A stretch of DNA of 64,000 nucleotides. Origin: Caulobacter ginsengisoli (GTDB taxonomy: Bacteria > Pseudomonadota > Alphaproteobacteria > Caulobacterales > Caulobacteraceae). Made by a program: the position numbers and the translations under genes. Under the pieces are notes generated by a model. The model was not told where the DNA came from. It did no database searches and was given only the letters and a program-made list of their open reading frames with translations. The stretch spans positions 827,604-891,603 of the forward strand of contig NZ_JAUSVS010000002.1 of assembly GCF_030814835.1 (NCBI RefSeq), written 5' to 3'. This document shows, piece after piece, positions 24,945-34,385 of the stretch (its first letter is position 1; every line of letters begins with the position of its first letter).

Positions 24945-26690
24945 ATGCCTTGGGGCCTGGGATTCGACGACGGCTTTGACGCCGTCGCGTGCGAGACGCG
25001 CCGCCTGGCCCCCGCCCGGGCCGGCGCCGCCGTGGTCGTGGCCTTCCTGGCGGCCATCAATATGGGCCTGATGGTCGGACTGGTCTGGGGCGGTTTCGCC
25101 CTGGCCTGCGAGCTGTGGACCTGGATCGCCGCCACCCCCCAGGCCCAGGGCCGCGCCACCAACGCCCACCGCTGGCACTTCCTGGTCACCGGCCTGGCCT
25201 TCGGCGCCCTGTGGGTGAGCCTGGCCAGTCTCTACTGGACCGGCTTCAAGCCCGGCTTTCAGTTCGACGCCCTGCTGGTCTGGGCCGGGGTGCTGCTCAA
25301 CGGCATCAGCTTCGCCTTCCGCTCCCGCCTGGGCCTGGCCCTTTTCGCCGCCCCGATGGCGCTGGCCATGGTCATCGAGCCACTGCTCGTGCCGCGCTAT
25401 CACGGCATTCAGCAACTGACCGTGGTGGTCGGGGCCCTGACCCTGGTCGCCTATGGCTTCATCTGCGCCAACCAGAACCTGCAGGCCGCCAGGGCCCTGG
25501 CCGAAACCCAGGCCTTGCTCAAGGAACAGAAACAGGCGGCCGAGACCGCCAGCCAGGCCAAGTCCGCCTTCCTGGCCATGATGAGCCACGAGCTGCGCAC
25601 CCCGATGAACGGGGTGCTGGGCATGGCCCATGCGCTGCAGACCACGCCGCTGGACGCCCGTCAGCAGGACTATGTGCGCACCGTGATCCGCTCGGGCGAT
25701 GTGCTGATGGCCATCCTCAACGACATCCTCGACCTCTCCAAGATCGAGGCCGGCCGGCTGGAACTGGAGGCCGCGCCGTTCGACCTGCGCGACCTGGCGG
25801 CCCGGGTCTGCGATCTCTGGACGCCCTCGACCGCCGACAAGGGGCTGACGCTTGAGCTAAAGGTCGATCCGGCCGCCGCCCACTGGGTGGTCGGCGACGC
25901 CATGCGGGTTCGGCAGATCCTGCTGAACCTGGTCTCCAACGCCGTGAAGTTCACCGACCAGGGCGCCATCACTCTGGCCATCGAGGCCGATCCCGACGGG
26001 CGTGTGGCGCTGTCGGTCCGCGACACCGGCATCGGCATTCCGCGCGATGTGCAGAAGCGCCTGTTCCAGAGCTTCACCCAGGCCGATGTCTCGACCAGCC
26101 GAATCCACGGCGGCACCGGGCTTGGACTGTCGATCTGCCGGCGCCTGGCCGAACTGATGGGCGGCGACATCGCCCTGACCAGCACGCTTGGCCGCGGCTC
26201 GACCTTCCGGGTCACCCTGCCGCTGGCGCTTGCCCCGGTCCCGGGCGCCGCCGAGGCCCAGGCCGGCCCGGCCGCCGAGCCCGCCCGCGCCATCAAGGTG
26301 CTGGTCGTCGACGACCATCCCACCAACCGCGCCGTCGCCGCCGCCCTGTTGGGCGCGGTCGGGGCGGACGTCGCCAGCGCCGCTGACGGCCTGGAGGCGC
26401 TCGACCTTTTGATGGGCGAACGGTTCGACCTGATCCTGATGGACATCCACATGCCGCGCCTGGACGGGGTGGAGACCCTGCGCCGCATCCGGGCCGGCGA
26501 GGGCCTCGCCGCCGATGCGGTGGTGGTGGCCCTGACCGCCGACGCCATGACCGGCGAGCGCGAGCGGCTGCTGGGCCTGGGCTTCGACGACTACCTCTCC
26601 AAGCCGATCCAGCCGGCGGCGCTGCTGGACGTGGTGGCGCGGCTGAGCGAAGCCACACAGGGTGAGGACGGGGCGCGGCTTTCCGCCTAA
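24945..26690 (+). CDS. Hybrid sensor histidine kinase with receiver domain (no PAS)
   Basis: 581 residues from the ATG at 24945 (AAGGA upstream). The membrane-embedded N-terminus has about six helices at ~25-180, then a short coiled coil (~185-208). HisKA carries phospho-accepting H215 in M-S-H-E-L-R-T-P; HATPase_c has the N box N-L-V-S-N-A-V-K-F, G1 D-T-G-I-G-I-P and G2 G-G-T-G-L-G-L-S. A C-terminal receiver has phospho-acceptor D500 (L-M-D-I-H-M-P) and K at S-K-P. No separate periplasmic sensor domain, so the signal is probably membrane-associated. The Gfo/Idh/MocA gene starts 9 nt later. Confidence 0.9.
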   Translation: MPWGLGFDDGFDAVACETRRLAPARAGAAVVVAFLAAINMGLMVGLVWGGFALACELWTWIAATPQAQGRATNAHRWHFLVTGLAFGALWVSLASLYWTGFKPGFQFDALLVWAGVLLNGISFAFRSRLGLALFAAPMALAMVIEPLLVPRYHGIQQLTVVVGALTLVAYGFICANQNLQAARALAETQALLKEQKQAAETASQAKSAFLAMMSHELRTPMNGVLGMAHALQTTPLDARQQDYVRTVIRSGDVLMAILNDILDLSKIEAGRLELEAAPFDLRDLAARVCDLWTPSTADKGLTLELKVDPAAAHWVVGDAMRVRQILLNLVSNAVKFTDQGAITLAIEADPDGRVALSVRDTGIGIPRDVQKRLFQSFTQADVSTSRIHGGTGLGLSICRRLAELMGGDIALTSTLGRGSTFRVTLPLALAPVPGAAEAQAGPAAEPARAIKVLVVDDHPTNRAVAAALLGAVGADVASAADGLEALDLLMGERFDLILMDIHMPRLDGVETLRRIRAGEGLAADAVVVALTADAMTGERERLLGLGFDDYLSKPIQPAALLDVVARLSEATQGEDGARLSA

Positions 26691-26699
26691 CTTGCCGTT

Positions 26700-27863
26700 A
26701 TGAGCAAGACCTACCGCATCGCCGTCATCGGCCTTGGCCAGCGCATCGCCCACGTCCTGGCCGCCATGGTCGAGACAGGCTGGAACCTCGAACTGGCCGG
26801 CCATGTCGACCCGGCCCCCATCGGCCAGCCCGTCCTCGAGGCTGCCGGCATCCCGATGGGCCGCCCGTTCGAGAGCCCGCAAGCCCTGCTGGCCGCCGGG
26901 CCGTTCGACCTGGTGATGATCGGCTCGCCCAACCATCTGCATCTGGAGCATCTGGAGGCCGCCTTCGCCGCCGGCTACCCGATCTTCGCCGAGAAACCCA
27001 TCGTCCGCACCGAGGCAGAGACGTTCGAGCTGGCCCGGCGTCTGGCCGGCGCCGATGTCCCGCCGCTCTATATCGGCCTGGTCATGCGCTCCATGCCCAT
27101 CGTCCGCGAGACGATCGCCCGCGTGGACAGCGGCGAACTGGGACGGCTGGTGTCGATCGACGCCACCGAGCACCTGCCGCCCGAGCACGGCGGCTACCTG
27201 GCCCGCAACTGGCGGCGGCTGCAGGGCTATGGCGGCTCCTACCTGCTCGACAAGGTCTGCCACGACTTCGATATCTTCGCCCGGCTGACCGGGGCGCGAC
27301 CCGCCAGGGTGGCCAGCTTCGGCGGCAAGCGCATCTTCGATTCCAGCCGGGTGGACGTCCCCCGTCACTACGACAACGGCGAGGCCGCCTACACCCTGCG
27401 CGACGCCGGCTGGTCGGCGGCCAATGACAGCTTCCAGTCCGACATGGACGTCACCGACCACCAGACCGCCATCGTCGAATACGACAACCAGGTGCGGCTA
27501 TCGTTCCACTCCAACACCCATGTCGCCCTGCAGGAGCGGCGCTGGTACGTGGCCGGCGCCGACGGGACGCTGATCGCCGACCTGGTGCGCAACCGCCTGA
27601 TGGTCCGCCGCGTGCTGGACCGCAGGAAGCCTGAGCGCATCGACTACGCCAGCCGGACGGATGACAACCACAACGGGGCCGACCAGGCGATGGCCGTGGA
27701 TCTGCTGGCGGCGCTGCAGGGGAGGGCGGCGTTCCCGGTGACTCCGGCGGATTCCATGGAGGCGGGGCTGACGGTGATGGCCATCGACCGGGCGATGGAG
27801 ACCGGGCAGGTAGTCGACTGCGGGCCGATGTGGGCGGCGTATGACGAGGCTGCCAAAAGATAG
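26700..27863 (+). CDS. Gfo/Idh/MocA-family NAD(P)-dependent oxidoreductase
   Basis: 387 residues. N-terminal Rossmann motif I-A-V-I-G-L-G-Q-R at ~7-15 and the family's E-K-P motif (F-A-E-K-P-I at ~98), with the likely catalytic histidine region D-K-V-C-H-D-F-D near 183. These enzymes oxidise or reduce sugars or cyclitols with NAD(P). It follows the hybrid kinase by 9 nt, so they may be cotranscribed, but no functional link is obvious. Confidence 0.85.
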   Translation: MSKTYRIAVIGLGQRIAHVLAAMVETGWNLELAGHVDPAPIGQPVLEAAGIPMGRPFESPQALLAAGPFDLVMIGSPNHLHLEHLEAAFAAGYPIFAEKPIVRTEAETFELARRLAGADVPPLYIGLVMRSMPIVRETIARVDSGELGRLVSIDATEHLPPEHGGYLARNWRRLQGYGGSYLLDKVCHDFDIFARLTGARPARVASFGGKRIFDSSRVDVPRHYDNGEAAYTLRDAGWSAANDSFQSDMDVTDHQTAIVEYDNQVRLSFHSNTHVALQERRWYVAGADGTLIADLVRNRLMVRRVLDRRKPERIDYASRTDDNHNGADQAMAVDLLAALQGRAAFPVTPADSMEAGLTVMAIDRAMETGQVVDCGPMWAAYDEAAKR

Positions 27864-27865
27864 AA

Positions 27866-28019
27866 CCCTTCCTCCTCGATGGAGGAAGGGCAGGGTTGGT
27901 GGTGTGCGCTCGGTGTATGGGCGAAAAGCTCAGGGTGGCGACCACGCCTCCCCGCGTTCTTCCGGAAACGCTGTGCCATCACCACCATCCCCAACCCTTC
28001 CTCCATCGAGGAGGAAGGG
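27866..28019. repeat. Long inverted-repeat element C
   Basis: Arms 27866-27904 and 27980-28019 share 25 perfectly complementary bases at the outer end, and the inner ends are partly complementary. Each outer arm is itself a hairpin (CCTTCCTCC/GGAGGAAGG). It fills the whole gap between the convergent genes at 26700 and 28023, consistent with a double terminator or REPIN-like element. Confidence 0.85.
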
Positions 28020-28022
28020 AGC

Positions 28023-29309
28023 TCAGGAAAATTCAGCGACTGCGTTCAATCGTCCCCAACTGCGGCTGAACGAACCGGCGGGCTTGGCTTTTGGCATGGC
28101 CGTCAACCACCGCGCCTCGGCAGCATCGGCTTCGCGCCAGCAGACTACCATCGCAGCCTTCAGGTCCTCCGCCCCAGCCATCCGCGTCACGAACGACGCC
28201 TCCAGGGCATCCCGTTCCGCCGCGATCGCCGCCAGCGCCGACGGAAAATCGCCCAGCGCCGCGCGATGCAGCCGCTCGTGTCGCCACCAGCGGCTGTCGT
28301 CAGTCTTGTCGGTCGGGAACAAGCCCTGATCCGGCAGGCCGGTCTCGAACATCACCGGCTTGAAGACACTCAGGCATGGCGCCGATGAGCCCGTCACCCA
28401 ATGGATCGTCCGCCCCGGCGTCAGGTCGCTGACCAGCGAGCCGACGCTCTGGCTGCGCCTCGGACCTTCGGCGGCATGCATGCAGATCGTGCGGCCCACC
28501 GTGTCCGCCGGATGCCAGTCAGTCCCGACCTCGCCGTGGTCGCGCAGGATGGCCATCATGGCCAGCGGGTCCATCCGACCGCGCCGGGCCTCGAGCAGCG
28601 CCTGGCCTCGCGCGCAGCGGCCACGGCCGTGGCTGATGGAATCTCGGGCGACGTCCAGCAGACGGTCGGCGATCCGCAGGCGGCCGTTTTCCAGCCAGCC
28701 GCGCGTGCGGGCTTCCTCGATCAGGGCCGGGCTGATCTGGTCGTAGTCATCCTGGATCGACAAGGCGTTCGACAGCGACCGCAGCGGCGGAGCGGTCTGG
28801 ATCGCCCACCACCTGCCCACCGTCTCCAGCACCAGCGCCTCGCTCCGGTCGGCGATGATGAAGCTGTTGTGGTAGTAGAACCGGCCCAGGTGGCCACAGT
28901 CGCCGCCCTGGCCGTGGGTCTCCAGCAACCCGACGATGACCTCGGCCGCCTCCCGCGCCGTCGCCCCGCGCTCCAGCCCCAGCCGCACCAGGTCCATGCC
29001 GATCAGCGCCCGCCGCCGGCTGGGCGGGACGATGGCGTGGACCGCCTCATTGCCGATGACGACGCCATGCTCGTTGGCCCCCATCTCCGCGCCCCACATC
29101 CAGAAGGGCCGGCTGATCAGGACCGAGTGGGTGCGCCGGGCCTGGGGGATGGCGATGTAGGTCGCCCGCAGCACCGCCCCGGCCGGATGCTCGGCGGCCG
29201 GATGCAGTTCCAGCCCCTGGGCCTCGTTGCGCTCGCGGTCGCTGTTCTTGCCGAACACCACTGCCCCGGTCGCCGTGGCCGGGGGCAGGGCGACCAGGGT
29301 GTCGCACAT
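28023..29309 (-). CDS. Secernin-like C69 family peptidase (N-terminal nucleophile hydrolase)
   Basis: 428 residues. It begins M-C-D-T-L-V-A, so Cys2 would become the N-terminal nucleophile after methionine removal. V-F-G-K-N-S-D-R-E at ~18-26 and a later G-A-N-E-H-G-V-V-I-G-N-E segment (~77) are family hallmarks of secernins and dipeptidase A. Cytoplasmic, no signal peptide. Substrate unknown. It lies 4 nt downstream of the P450 gene on the same strand, so the two are probably one transcript. Confidence 0.85.
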   Translation of the reverse strand: MCDTLVALPPATATGAVVFGKNSDRERNEAQGLELHPAAEHPAGAVLRATYIAIPQARRTHSVLISRPFWMWGAEMGANEHGVVIGNEAVHAIVPPSRRRALIGMDLVRLGLERGATAREAAEVIVGLLETHGQGGDCGHLGRFYYHNSFIIADRSEALVLETVGRWWAIQTAPPLRSLSNALSIQDDYDQISPALIEEARTRGWLENGRLRIADRLLDVARDSISHGRGRCARGQALLEARRGRMDPLAMMAILRDHGEVGTDWHPADTVGRTICMHAAEGPRRSQSVGSLVSDLTPGRTIHWVTGSSAPCLSVFKPVMFETGLPDQGLFPTDKTDDSRWWRHERLHRAALGDFPSALAAIAAERDALEASFVTRMAGAEDLKAAMVVCWREADAAEARWLTAMPKAKPAGSFSRSWGRLNAVAEFS

Positions 29310-29313
29310 ATCG

Positions 29314-30564
29314 CTAGAGACGCTTGGGGATGACCGTGGGCAGGGACTCGTAGCCCTTCACGAAGCTGGAGAGCACCCGCCTGGGCGCGCCGGTCACCTG
29401 GATTTCGGGGAACCTCGCCAGGATCTCTTCCCAGATGATCTTCAGCTGCAACTCGGCCAGGCGGTTGCCCACGCATCGGTGGATGCCGAAGCCGAACGAC
29501 AGGTGCTGGCGCACCCGCGGCCGCTCGATCCAGTAGTCGTTGGGGCGGTCGATGACCTCTTCGTCGCGGTTGCCCGAGACGTACCACATCACGACCTTGT
29601 CGCCCTTCCTGATCAGCTTATCGCCCAGCGCGATGTCGCGGGTGGCGTTGCGGCGCATGTGGGCCAGCGGGGTCTGCCAGCGGATGGTCTCGGAGACCAT
29701 AGACGGGATCAGGCCGTGGTCGGCCTTCAGCTTGTCGTACTGGTCGCGGTTTTCGTTCAGGGCCAGGATCGAGCCGGTGATGGTGTTGCGGGTGGTGTCG
29801 TTGCCGCCGACGATCAGCAGGATCAGGTTCCCCAGATACTCCATGCGGTCCATGTTCCGCGTCGACTCGCCATGGGCCAGCATCGAGATCAGGTCGTTGC
29901 GCGGCGGCTCGTTCACCCGCTGGTTCCACAGGCCCATGAAGTATTCGGCGCATTCCAGCAGCTCGGCTCGGCGCGCCTCCTCGCTCTCGACCAGGCCGCT
30001 CTCGGGGTTGGCGGTGGCGACGTCCGACCAGCGGGTCAGCTTGCGCCGCTCCTCCCAGGGGAAGTCGAACAGGGTGGCCAGGGTCATGGTGGTCAGCTCG
30101 ACCGAGACCTTGTCGACCCAGTCGAACTCCTCGCCGATCGGCAGATTGTCGAGGATGGCGCCGGCCCGCTCGCGGATCACCGGCTCCATGGCCTGCAGGT
30201 TGAACGGGGCCACGATGGGGCTGACCGTCTTGCGCTGCACGTCGTGCTTGGGCGGGTCCATGGCGATGAACATCGGCAGCCTAAAGTCGTCCTTCGGGTC
30301 GGCGATGGTGATCGAGGGCTGCGAGGAGAAGGCCTCGTGGTTGGTGTCCACGGCCATGATGTCGTTGTACTTCGTCACCGACCAGTAGGGGCCGAACTGG
30401 TGCTCGGTCTGCAGGTGGACGGGGTTTTCCTTCCGCAGCCGCTCGAAGTAGGGCCACATGGTGTTGTCGCGGAAGAGGTACGGATCGGCCGGATTGATCT
30501 GGTCCAGCGGCATCGACCAGGCCTTCTCCCGGGCTTCGTCCAGATGCACGGCGCCGTCGCTCAT
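29314..30564 (-). CDS. CYP153-like cytochrome P450 (alkane/fatty-acid terminal hydroxylase type)
   Basis: 416 residues. I-helix G-G-N-D-T-T-R-N near 247, the ExxR segment S-E-T-I-R near 282, heme loop F-G-F-G-I-H-R-C-V-G with Cys364. H-L-S-F-G-F-G-I-H-R-C and L-A-E-L-Q-L are typical of CYP153, soluble bacterial P450s that hydroxylate alkanes or fatty acids at the terminal carbon using ferredoxin and reductase. No ferredoxin gene lies adjacent. GGAGAG stands before the ATG. The subfamily is my judgement from motif pattern. Confidence 0.85.
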   Translation of the reverse strand: MSDGAVHLDEAREKAWSMPLDQINPADPYLFRDNTMWPYFERLRKENPVHLQTEHQFGPYWSVTKYNDIMAVDTNHEAFSSQPSITIADPKDDFRLPMFIAMDPPKHDVQRKTVSPIVAPFNLQAMEPVIRERAGAILDNLPIGEEFDWVDKVSVELTTMTLATLFDFPWEERRKLTRWSDVATANPESGLVESEEARRAELLECAEYFMGLWNQRVNEPPRNDLISMLAHGESTRNMDRMEYLGNLILLIVGGNDTTRNTITGSILALNENRDQYDKLKADHGLIPSMVSETIRWQTPLAHMRRNATRDIALGDKLIRKGDKVVMWYVSGNRDEEVIDRPNDYWIERPRVRQHLSFGFGIHRCVGNRLAELQLKIIWEEILARFPEIQVTGAPRRVLSSFVKGYESLPTVIPKRL

Positions 30565-30903
30565 GATCGTCTCTCCATCCCATAGGGGCGCCGGCTGGCC
30601 GCCAGTCTCGATTAGCTACCAGCATCCTCCAAAATGACGGTGGCGTCACGCAAGAATGGGGGGCTGCGCGGACGATTTCGTCCGAGCGGACGGGCTCGAA
30701 GAAATCACCACGAACAACACGAACAACACGAACGCGACCGCGCCGTCCTGAGCTTCGGCCCGAAGGGTCTTTTGAGGGGGCTCGGCCTTCGGCCATCAGG
30801 CCGCGTTCGTGTTGTTCGTGTTGTTCGTGGTGAAACCTTCCTTTGACGCCCCCAGCCTCTCGGGTGAAACTCTCCCCAACAAACAAGAAGACGAGGAAAC
30901 GCC
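30565..30903. repeat. Divergent gap holding perfect inverted-repeat element D (30705-30833)
   Basis: 339 bp between the divergent P450 and amidohydrolase genes. Arms 30705-30736 and 30802-30833 are 32 bp and perfectly complementary; the loop is 65 bp. Each arm contains a tandem 9-bp unit (CGAACAACA twice). The promoters for both genes must lie on either side of, or within, this element. Confidence 0.85.
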
Positions 30904-32094
30904 ATGGCCTATGCGACCGGTCGCCTGGTGCACGACGCCGACAGCCATCTGATGGAGCTGCCGGACTGTCTCGATCCATTCTTCGATAAGCGGCTGCTCA
31001 AGCGGTTCCACGACCTGCCCTACTATCAGAAGAAGCTCGGCCAGGCCGGCTGGGCCGACAAGGCCCGTCAGCGCCAGAGCGACGCGGAATTCCGGGCCGG
31101 CGACGCCGACAACATCCTGCTGCGCAAGAATTACGAGGCCCTGGGCGCCTTCACGCCCGCCGACCGGCCCAAGGCGCTGGACCTGCTGGGCTTCGCCAGC
31201 CAGCTGGTGTTCACGACCTTCTGCCTGAGCAATTTCGGCCTCGACCAGGGCGATGACCTGGAGCTGGCCTACGCCGCCGCCGAGGCCCACAACCGGATGA
31301 TGGTCGACTTCTGCGCCGTCGACCGCCGCTTCCTGGCCACCGCCTACATCCCGCTGGAAGACTGCGCCCGGGCCATCGAGACGGCCCGAAGGGCCATCGC
31401 CATGGGGGCCAAGGGGCTGATGATCCCCTCGCGCCATCCCCAGCATCACTCGCCCAGCCATATCGGCTTCGATCCGCTCTGGGCGATGGCCCAGGAGGCG
31501 GGGCTGCCGATCCTGTTCCACGTCGGCGGCGAGGAGAAGCTGCACGCCCCCTATTTCGAGAACGGCCTGCCGCGGGTGAAGGACTTCCACGGTGGCGAGG
31601 AGAACTTCACCTCGGTCAGCTTCATGGCCATCCCGGGCAGCGTGCAGCAGACCCTGGCGGCGCTGATCTTCGACGGCGTGCTGGACCGTTTCCCGCGCCT
31701 CAAGTTCGGGGCCATCGAACTGGGCGCCTCATGGCTGCCCAGCTGGATGCGGTTCATGGACAGCGGCGCGGCGGCCTTCATCCGCAACGAGGAGCGGCTG
31801 CAGAAGCTGTCGGCCAAGCCCAGCGAGATCGTCCGCCGCCAGGTCCGCGTCACCCCCTACCCGCACGAGGACACGGGCTGGATCATCGCCAACAGTGGCC
31901 CCGAATGCTGCCTGTTCTCCAGCGACTTCCCCCACGTGGAGGGCGGCCGCAATCCGTTGAAGCGCTTCGACGACAGCCTGGCCGGAGCCCCGCCGGCCTC
32001 GGTGGCCGCCTTCTATGCCGACAACTTTGTCGACCTGATGGGCGAGGGGTTGGCTGAGGACCTGCGACGGCCGGCGATGGAGGCGGCGGCCTGA
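30904..32094 (+). CDS. Amidohydrolase family protein (amidohydrolase 2/ACMSD-like)
   Basis: 396 residues, GAGGAA before the ATG. TIM-barrel metal ligands: D-A-D-S-H near residue 13 (in place of the usual H-x-H), L-F-H-V-G-G near 205 and S-S-D-F-P-H-V-E-G-G near 340. This is the pattern of the amidohydrolase_2 family, which includes decarboxylases such as ACMSD as well as hydrolases. Divergent from the CYP153-like gene; the two could act in one degradative route (inference). Confidence 0.85.
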   Translation: MAYATGRLVHDADSHLMELPDCLDPFFDKRLLKRFHDLPYYQKKLGQAGWADKARQRQSDAEFRAGDADNILLRKNYEALGAFTPADRPKALDLLGFASQLVFTTFCLSNFGLDQGDDLELAYAAAEAHNRMMVDFCAVDRRFLATAYIPLEDCARAIETARRAIAMGAKGLMIPSRHPQHHSPSHIGFDPLWAMAQEAGLPILFHVGGEEKLHAPYFENGLPRVKDFHGGEENFTSVSFMAIPGSVQQTLAALIFDGVLDRFPRLKFGAIELGASWLPSWMRFMDSGAAAFIRNEERLQKLSAKPSEIVRRQVRVTPYPHEDTGWIIANSGPECCLFSSDFPHVEGGRNPLKRFDDSLAGAPPASVAAFYADNFVDLMGEGLAEDLRRPAMEAAA

Positions 32095-32165
32095 GCAGGC
32101 TTGCCCTCGGGGGCCGAAGCGGGTTCGACTGTCCCTAGATGCGGGAACGCCGGGGGAATGGGCCT

Positions 32166-32915
32166 ATGAGCGCGGCGTCTGAACCGCTGTCGACCCAGAA
32201 CATCGGCGAGGCGCTGCGGCAGACCGCGCCGCTGCTGCCGCGGCTGATCCTGGCGGGCCTGCTGCTGGTCGTCGCCCCAGAATGGCCGTTGGACACAGCG
32301 TCTGGCTACCTCGTCCAGGCCGGCATGCCCGTCTGGCTGTCCGGTATCGCGAATGTGCTGGCAAAGGGCGGCTTGCAGGGCCTCTATGTCGGTGTCGTCG
32401 CCATCCTGCTGGCGCCCCGCCTGGGGCTGGTTGCCGCCGTCAAGCCGGTCGACCGCCACGCCGGCTGGATCGGCTGGATCGCCGTCGTTCTGGTCGCCGG
32501 TGTGCTGAAGACGCTGATCATCTCCATGGGCCTCATCCTGCTGGTGATCCCCGGAGTCATCGCCAATTGCATGCTGTTCATCGTCCTACCGGTCGCCGCC
32601 CTGGAGCGTCGCGACCCCGGTGAGGCCATCACCCGCAGCCGCGAGCTCACCCGCGATTATCGGTTCGGTATTTTCGGCGTTCTGCTGGTTCTCGGCATCG
32701 CCGTCACCGTGTTCGGCTTCGCCGGCATGGTCGGCTTCGGCGGCATGAGCGGCTTTCAGGAGGCCCGGCTGCAGCCCGGCTACAGCTATGGCTATGAGCC
32801 CCTCATCAACCTCGTCTACGCCACCCTGCTGGCTGTGCTGCAGACCAGCTTCTATGTCCGCCGGGCGCTACGCACCTCCGCGGGCGCTCAGTCGGTGGCG
32901 GCGGTCTTCGACTAG
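32166..32915 (+). CDS. Multi-pass membrane protein of unknown function
   Basis: 249 residues from the ATG at 32166 (GGGGGA upstream). About six hydrophobic segments, with the central motif L-L-V-I-P-G-V-I-A-N-C-M-L-F-I-V-L-P-V and A-L-E-R-R-D-P-G-E-A-I-T-R-S. This arrangement is seen in membrane domains annotated as glycerophosphoryl diester phosphodiesterase-type or DUF-like. No catalytic site is visible. The GNAT gene begins 2 nt after the stop. Confidence 0.7.
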   Translation: MSAASEPLSTQNIGEALRQTAPLLPRLILAGLLLVVAPEWPLDTASGYLVQAGMPVWLSGIANVLAKGGLQGLYVGVVAILLAPRLGLVAAVKPVDRHAGWIGWIAVVLVAGVLKTLIISMGLILLVIPGVIANCMLFIVLPVAALERRDPGEAITRSRELTRDYRFGIFGVLLVLGIAVTVFGFAGMVGFGGMSGFQEARLQPGYSYGYEPLINLVYATLLAVLQTSFYVRRALRTSAGAQSVAAVFD

Positions 32916-32917
32916 AG

Positions 32918-33538
32918 ATGACCGTCCGGTTGCGCCCCTACCACGCGGAAGACCTGGGCGCCCTCTACGCCATCTCCCTGGCCACCGGGGACAGCGGCCA
33001 GGATGCCGGGAGCCTGCATGCGGACCGCCGGATGATCGGCCACATCTATTCGGCCCCCTATGCGATCCTCAGCCCGGAAACGGCCCTGGTGGCCGAGGAC
33101 GAGCAGGGCGTCGGCGGCTATATCGTCGGGGTGGCGGACACCCGCGCCTTCGAGGCCCGGCTGGAACAGGACTGGTGGCCTGACCTGCGCCGCCGCTATG
33201 CCGATCCGCAAGGGTCGCCGCCGGAAAGCTGGACGGCGGACCAGCGGCGGGCCTGGCTGATCCACCATCCCTTCGCCACGCCCGACTATGTGGTCGGCGC
33301 CTTCCCGGGTCACCTGCACATGAACCTGTTGCCGCGCCTGCAGGGCCGGGGGGTGGGGACCGCGCTGCTGAACCGCTGGCTCGCCGAGATCGACCCATCA
33401 GGCGGCCTGCATGTCGGGGTCAGCCGGGACAATCTGGCAGGACTAGCCTTCTGGCGGGCCAGAGGGTTCGAACCCATCGCCAGGCCCGCCGGCGCGCGGG
33501 CCGGCGGGGCCCACTGGCTGGGGCTGGCGCGGGACTGA
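32918..33538 (+). CDS. GNAT-family N-acetyltransferase
   Basis: 206 residues. The acetyl-CoA loop is recognisable as L-L-P-R-L-Q-G-R-G-V-G-T-A-L-L near 137-151, followed by L-H-V-G-V-S-R-D-N-L-A-G-L-A-F-W-R-A-R-G-F near 165-185. The N-terminus (R-L-R-P-Y-H-A-E-D-L) is also typical. Acceptor unknown. Translation is probably coupled to the membrane protein upstream. Confidence 0.85.
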   Translation: MTVRLRPYHAEDLGALYAISLATGDSGQDAGSLHADRRMIGHIYSAPYAILSPETALVAEDEQGVGGYIVGVADTRAFEARLEQDWWPDLRRRYADPQGSPPESWTADQRRAWLIHHPFATPDYVVGAFPGHLHMNLLPRLQGRGVGTALLNRWLAEIDPSGGLHVGVSRDNLAGLAFWRARGFEPIARPAGARAGGAHWLGLARD

Positions 33539-33762
33539 CCCGGCCGGCCTGCGGCGCTCGCGGGGCGGGGGCGGAGCGCCGGGTACGCTGACCCAGCGCA
33601 GCCAGGCCGCCAGCTTCCGTTCGAACTCGGCCGCCTCGCGCGAGGCCCCATCGCAAGTACCGCCACTTTGCATGCCGGCAGGCTGGCGGATTTCGGACCC
33701 GGCGTGCGTGATCGCGGTCACGGGCCGTTGCCCGCCGCCCGCCGGCGACGCAGTCTTCGCCC

Positions 33763-34371
33763 ATGCCGCTGCAGAACCGCGTCGATCCGTTCAGCGCCCT
33801 GAACGCCGTTCCCGCCCGGGGGACTCTGACCGGCAACCGCGGCTGCCTGCATGACGAGGCGCGGCGCATCCGGCCCGGCCGGACCTGGCGCTCGCGGCGC
33901 TGGATCTCCTGCCGGCTGGACTGGAAGGGCTGGCGGCGGGTGGTGATGACACCGAACCGCTGGACCGAGCTGTTCTTCCTGGACGAGGCGACGGCGCTGG
34001 CCGCCGGCCACCGGCCCTGCGCCTACTGCCGCCGCGAGGCGTTCGAGCGGTTCCGGGCCGCCCTGGCAGCCGGCAATCCGGGGCGGATTTCGGCGACGCC
34101 GGGGGTCGATGAGATCGACCGCCTGCTGCACGCCGACCGGCTGACCGGGGCGGGAACCCAGCAGCGCCATGAGGGCTGCCCCGCCGAACTGCCGGATGGG
34201 GCGATGTTCGAGCATGACGGCCGGGCCTGGCTCAAACAGGCCGGCGCGGTCCGGCCCTGGAGCTTCGAGGGCTATGGCGACTCCCAGCCGCAGCCCGCCT
34301 CGGCCGTGTCGGTTCTGACGCCGCGATGCCTCGTCGCGACCCTCGGAGCAGGCTATGCTCTGGACCTGTGA
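33763..34371 (+). CDS. Conserved protein of unknown function with CxxC motif
   Basis: 202 residues. It contains N-R-G-C-L-H-D near 25, W-T-E-L-F-F-L-D-E-A-T-A-L-A-A-G-H-R-P-C-A-Y-C in two stretches at ~67-89, and H-E-G-C near 134. The CxxC and C/H residues suggest a bound metal ion. I recognise the pattern as a widespread alphaproteobacterial family without known function. No ribosome binding site is obvious. It has no clear operon partner. Confidence 0.65.
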   Translation: MPLQNRVDPFSALNAVPARGTLTGNRGCLHDEARRIRPGRTWRSRRWISCRLDWKGWRRVVMTPNRWTELFFLDEATALAAGHRPCAYCRREAFERFRAALAAGNPGRISATPGVDEIDRLLHADRLTGAGTQQRHEGCPAELPDGAMFEHDGRAWLKQAGAVRPWSFEGYGDSQPQPASAVSVLTPRCLVATLGAGYALDL

Positions 34372-34385
34372 AGGCGGGGCGTTGC

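Noticed and set aside
33443..33721. Minus-strand frame of 92 codons between the GNAT and CxxC genes
   Set aside because: Overlaps the GNAT gene, is Pro/Arg-rich and has no ribosome binding site or recognisable domain.
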